This document shows, one piece after another, positions 60,906-64,000 of a stretch of 64,000 bases of DNA. The notes beneath the pieces are model-generated. The model did not search any database, had not been told where the DNA came from, and saw only the letters and a list, made by a program, of their open reading frames with translations. Origin of the DNA: Eumeta japonica (lineage: Eukaryota > Arthropoda > Insecta > Lepidoptera > Psychidae); NCBI GenBank assembly GCA_005406025.1, contig BGZK01000279.1, positions 310,001 through 374,000 on the forward strand, given 5' to 3'. Positions within the stretch are counted from its first letter, which is position 1. Each line of letters opens with the position of its first letter. Position numbers and translations under genes: made by a program.

Positions 60906-61756
60906 CTAAAAAAATAAACACTGATGTTACCATGTTGAAGTTTGTCAAGTCATTGTCATTGTTGTAATACTTTCTATCGTGCAATAAACCGAAGTCTAAT
61001 TTGTTAACTCTAATAATTGTATGATTTTCTAGAAAATTTATACAGATCGTAAATACAAACCTCAAATTCAACTTTGGGTATATACACATAGTTGGAAATT
61101 CAATCCTCAAAGGGGTAAATAAAGGTTTAATATTTTATGAAGGAATACCCTTTCTGATTTATAACCAAGTCAATTACTAGATGAAATTTTGATACTGAAC
61201 TAACTTTCTTTGAGACCCGAGGACCGAATAATAATGCATTAATTTTGAAGTTCAAGGCCATCTGATAGGGCAAAATGGAGGACAAAAGTTTGTCTAGAAC
61301 TCCAATTACTTTTTGATATGGGTATATAAAACAGACACACATTTTAATTGATGACTGGACAAAATGACGTATTTAATTTCACTTAAAATTGGTATTATTG
61401 GTGATTTATATTGGAGTTGTCTGAATTTCAAATCAAACAGTAGAAAGCGACATTAAACTGTTATTCAGAATTATAAAGACGTGTCGCAGGATATTTAAGT
61501 TTTTAAGAAATGAAATTAGAACTGAAAACTTAAAAAATTTTGAAAAATCAATGCTTCAACGTATGAAATGTAAGGAATAAATGACTTGACTTTGAGGATG
61601 TAGTTTTTTTAAACATTTTAAGTTGGTTTTGAATGATAAATTTTGAGAGGAATAACCTTTTATGTCGGTGTAAATATGAAATAACACTTCTTTTGTATTA
61701 CATCTATATCTACACATATAATAAAATTGTAAAGGAGCCGTGTCTGTATTTCAATA

Positions 61757-61819
<63 letters not shown>

Positions 61820-62559
61820 TTGTACTTATGTTACCAAGGCCAATAAGTAGTTTTTAGAATTTTCGTCTGTATGTCGGTGCTGTGCGCTTATGAAAGTTAG
61901 TCTCAGAAAACGCATAATCGATTTGAATACGTTATTATATTGCGGCAAACTTCTCGTGACATTCAATGTTTATTTTATTCCAGTCGATTCACAAACAAAA
62001 AAGTTATATTAATATGTACACATATTAATACATCAGTCTCTTGCATTATCTGCGGTATAATTAGTTTGATGATTTATTTTGAATTAAATTATTTAATTAA
62101 ATCCTATGAAAATGATTAAATAATATAATTTATGAAGACTATTTTGTATGTATGTACGTAAATAAATTTATTTGATCATTTATATTATGTGTGAAAAAGA
62201 AACTACTCATAACTTTTGTTGATTTTATTGTGTTTGGCTAAAATCCTATTATTATAATAATTACTTCTTGTGTACGACGGAAACATTCCTGCGCACCCTG
62301 ACGTACGCACGGCGTGAACATATTCCTATTTTATTTTCAGTTGTATAGTTTGTATAGACGAGTTTTGAATTCATAAGTCCTATATAGAAAGCACCACTTT
62401 TTGGTGCGATTTATAGTGAAATGCACATAACAGGATAGCTTTTGTACATGTAGGTTTATTTGCAAATAAAGATATAAGTTTGTATGAGTTTTACTTCCTA
62501 AATGCATCGAACACGTATGCAGTTTAGTATCACGGCAATCATTCAGAAGGCCGATCACG
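60906..62559. other. No gene; long (TA)n at 61761-61817
   Basis: A TA/AT run of about 57 bp is the only notable repeat. The frame that spans it (61633-61857) is a run of Tyr-Ile produced by the microsatellite. Confidence 0.55.
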
Positions 62560-62960
62560 TGACAAAGATCAGCGGCTCTTATAACAGTAGGGCAACCGAC
62601 CGCTGACGGTGGTCGATCAGGGACGCCAGATAGCGGCGCCTGTTACTGTACGGCCTGGAGTCAATGTCATAAAACAGCATAGCTGTACCGACGGTACGGC
62701 TTCCGATCGAGGAGAGATTTCGATATCCGGGTCGCTTCGATTCGATTGGTCTGAATTCGACCCGTCTAATTGGTTGCTCTTTGAATGACGAATCCGGAAA
62801 TCGCAGAAAATAGTATAAGAACGTAACTGCATGCTGTATTCAGCCCGAACTACCACAGTACTGCACCTAGTCTACAGGCCACTATAGTACATGGCATGCG
62901 TGTCGGCATATCAAAATTGAAGCACTGCACCTTTATAGACACCTAGTGTTCAAAGGTATT
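62560..62960 (+). promoter_or_regulatory. CpG-rich block with possible CCAAT/TATA arrangement
   Basis: Inverse CCAAT motifs (gattggtc near 62745, aattggttgc near 62769) precede TATAAGAACG at about 62814. About 25-30 bp further on, 'gctgtattcagcc' could serve as an initiator. Sequence before this is CpG-rich (e.g. 'gtgacaaagatcagcggctc' region). No downstream ORF or strong donor confirms a transcript. Confidence 0.3.
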
Positions 62961-63204
62961 ATTTTGACGACTTTAGTTGGCGAGGCGGTGCTCCTGAAAA
63001 TAATCAATCAGCAAAACCAAAAACGGGCCGTTAAGCGTTCCGTCCGCGTACGCCCGGTCCGTGACACTTCTCAAAAAAGTAGGATATTAATAAATTGGAA
63101 GGATTTTTTATTTTTATTTTACGTTTGTAAATTTATTATTTTTACATGTATAGATTATATAAAGAAAATACACTATATATATCACTTTAATTCATTTTAT
63201 TTTG

Positions 63205-63622
63205 TTCGTCCGAATCGGAACCATAATTGGTGAACCGTAAATCGTAAACGAGACGGGGAGCAGAATCGAGATTCAAATCAGGAAGGGATCAGAATAGCGA
63301 ATGGGATTAAAATTACAATTAATGGCGTGACTGTGATCATAATCAGAAGCAATTCGGGAATCAGATTTGGGAGTGTGACCGGGATCAAAAGCGGAACCAA
63401 AAGTAGAATCTCTTTAAATCGAGACCGGTTTCAGAATTAAAAGCGGGACCGTGATCGAAATCGAGAGTGAGAGAAATTAGCACCGAGAGAAGGATCGGAA
63501 TTAGAATCGAGCACGGGATAGCGGTCGAGATAATGATCAAGAGCGTCAACATGTCGACATGCAGAATGAAGTGATTCATTTTATGTCAAAGCGGCCGGAG
63601 TCGCGGGTGGAGTCTAGTTTTA
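63205..63622 (-). repeat. Longest copy of the 'cccgcgactcc' / 'gattcc' dispersed repeat
   Basis: The minus-strand head is 'aactagactccacccgcgac' then 'tccggccgctttgac'. It is followed by about 350 bp of degenerate hexamer-like sequence (+ strand: gggatcagaat, gggaccgtgatcgaaatcg, ggatcggaattagaatcg). The end at 63205 ('tcgtccgaatcggaacc') matches the end of the 59-kb copy. Probably the tail of a retroelement. Confidence 0.65.
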
Positions 63623-64000
63623 AATAAAAATAAAATAAAATAAGCGTTACTTGCCGTTCAAGGAAAATCACTAAGGAAGTTGATAAAATCGTTTTTTCTC
63701 GTCAAGACAATAAACAGCAGCATAAATGCGGCGTGAATAACAATCCCGTGAATAATTTATAATATTAAAAATTAAACTGTACATATTAGAAAGTTAAACA
63801 TCTGAAGAGGTAAGAAATTCCGAATTTTTATTTGGAGATAAAATAACAAAGGATTACGTCGAATTTATTACTTTTTTTTTGCAAATATTTATAAATCAAC
63901 CCGTAAAATACGTTTTTAACATTCATTCGTTAATCATTGCTCCATAGTTTGTGGAATAATAAAATTCACTTTTAAATATAAAAGTTATCTATGATCTATT
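63623..64000. other. No gene recognised
   Basis: AT-rich with no recognisable element. The gene with its first coding exon at 50388 presumably continues beyond this edge. Confidence 0.5.

Noticed and set aside
61633..61857. 74-residue frame with long Tyr-Ile run
   Set aside because: Produced by the (TA)n microsatellite.

Overview
The window is AT-rich animal nuclear DNA, most likely from a moth or butterfly (Lepidoptera). I base this on dispersed repeats I recognise from lepidopteran genomes: the non-LTR retrotransposon tail with GRPRK and NRRA motifs, the 'cccgcgacttc' repeat, and the 'gttccgt...gtctgtctg' repeat. The species cannot be fixed. Coding density is very low. One convincing host exon is present; the rest is intron or intergenic DNA packed with decayed transposons, MITEs, foldbacks and simple repeats.

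The host exon is at 50388-51246 on the + strand. It has an acceptor, an in-frame upstream stop, an ATG at 50433 and a consensus donor after residue 271. It encodes a Ser/Pro-rich basic N-terminus ending in RRTSNFLELP. My best guess is the long N-terminus of an insect RGK-type (Rad/Gem/Kir) small GTPase, but no GTPase motif lies in the window, so this is tentative. A CpG-rich block ending in a donor at 33238/33239 may be an upstream untranslated exon. A second CpG-rich block at 58.7-58.96 kb has a donor on the minus strand.

Layout: 4.6-5.1 kb MITE (second copy 17.3-17.9 kb); 7.0-7.46 kb degenerate tandem repeat; 8.5-9.2 kb TIR element with a broken THAP exon; 11.7-12.2 and 29.8-30.1 kb LINE 3' ends; 14.8-15.0 and 39.2-39.5 kb RTE-like LINE tails; 21.8-23.1 kb dead mariner; 31.16-31.64 kb TIR element with an intact THAP exon; 35.1 kb small MITE, related to a foldback at 44.9-45.35 kb and a fragment at 57.0 kb; 38.2-38.8, 42.45-43.1, 45.6-46.3, 47.8-49.4 and 54.7-55.3 kb further terminal-inverted-repeat elements; 51.6-52.4 kb Helitron Rep remnant followed by a cluster of heat-shock-element-like motifs; 59.6-60.9 kb satellite array of about 26 units.

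The most interesting theme is a set of very short TIR elements that keep only the first exon of a THAP DNA-binding protein: two clear cases with related inverted repeats built around TGACGTCA, and one possible third case of a different TIR type. This arrangement resembles truncated P elements that encode THAP-only repressors. The Helitron remnant with stacked heat-shock-type sites is the second theme. Sequence comparisons were made by eye, so boundaries are approximate unless stated otherwise.
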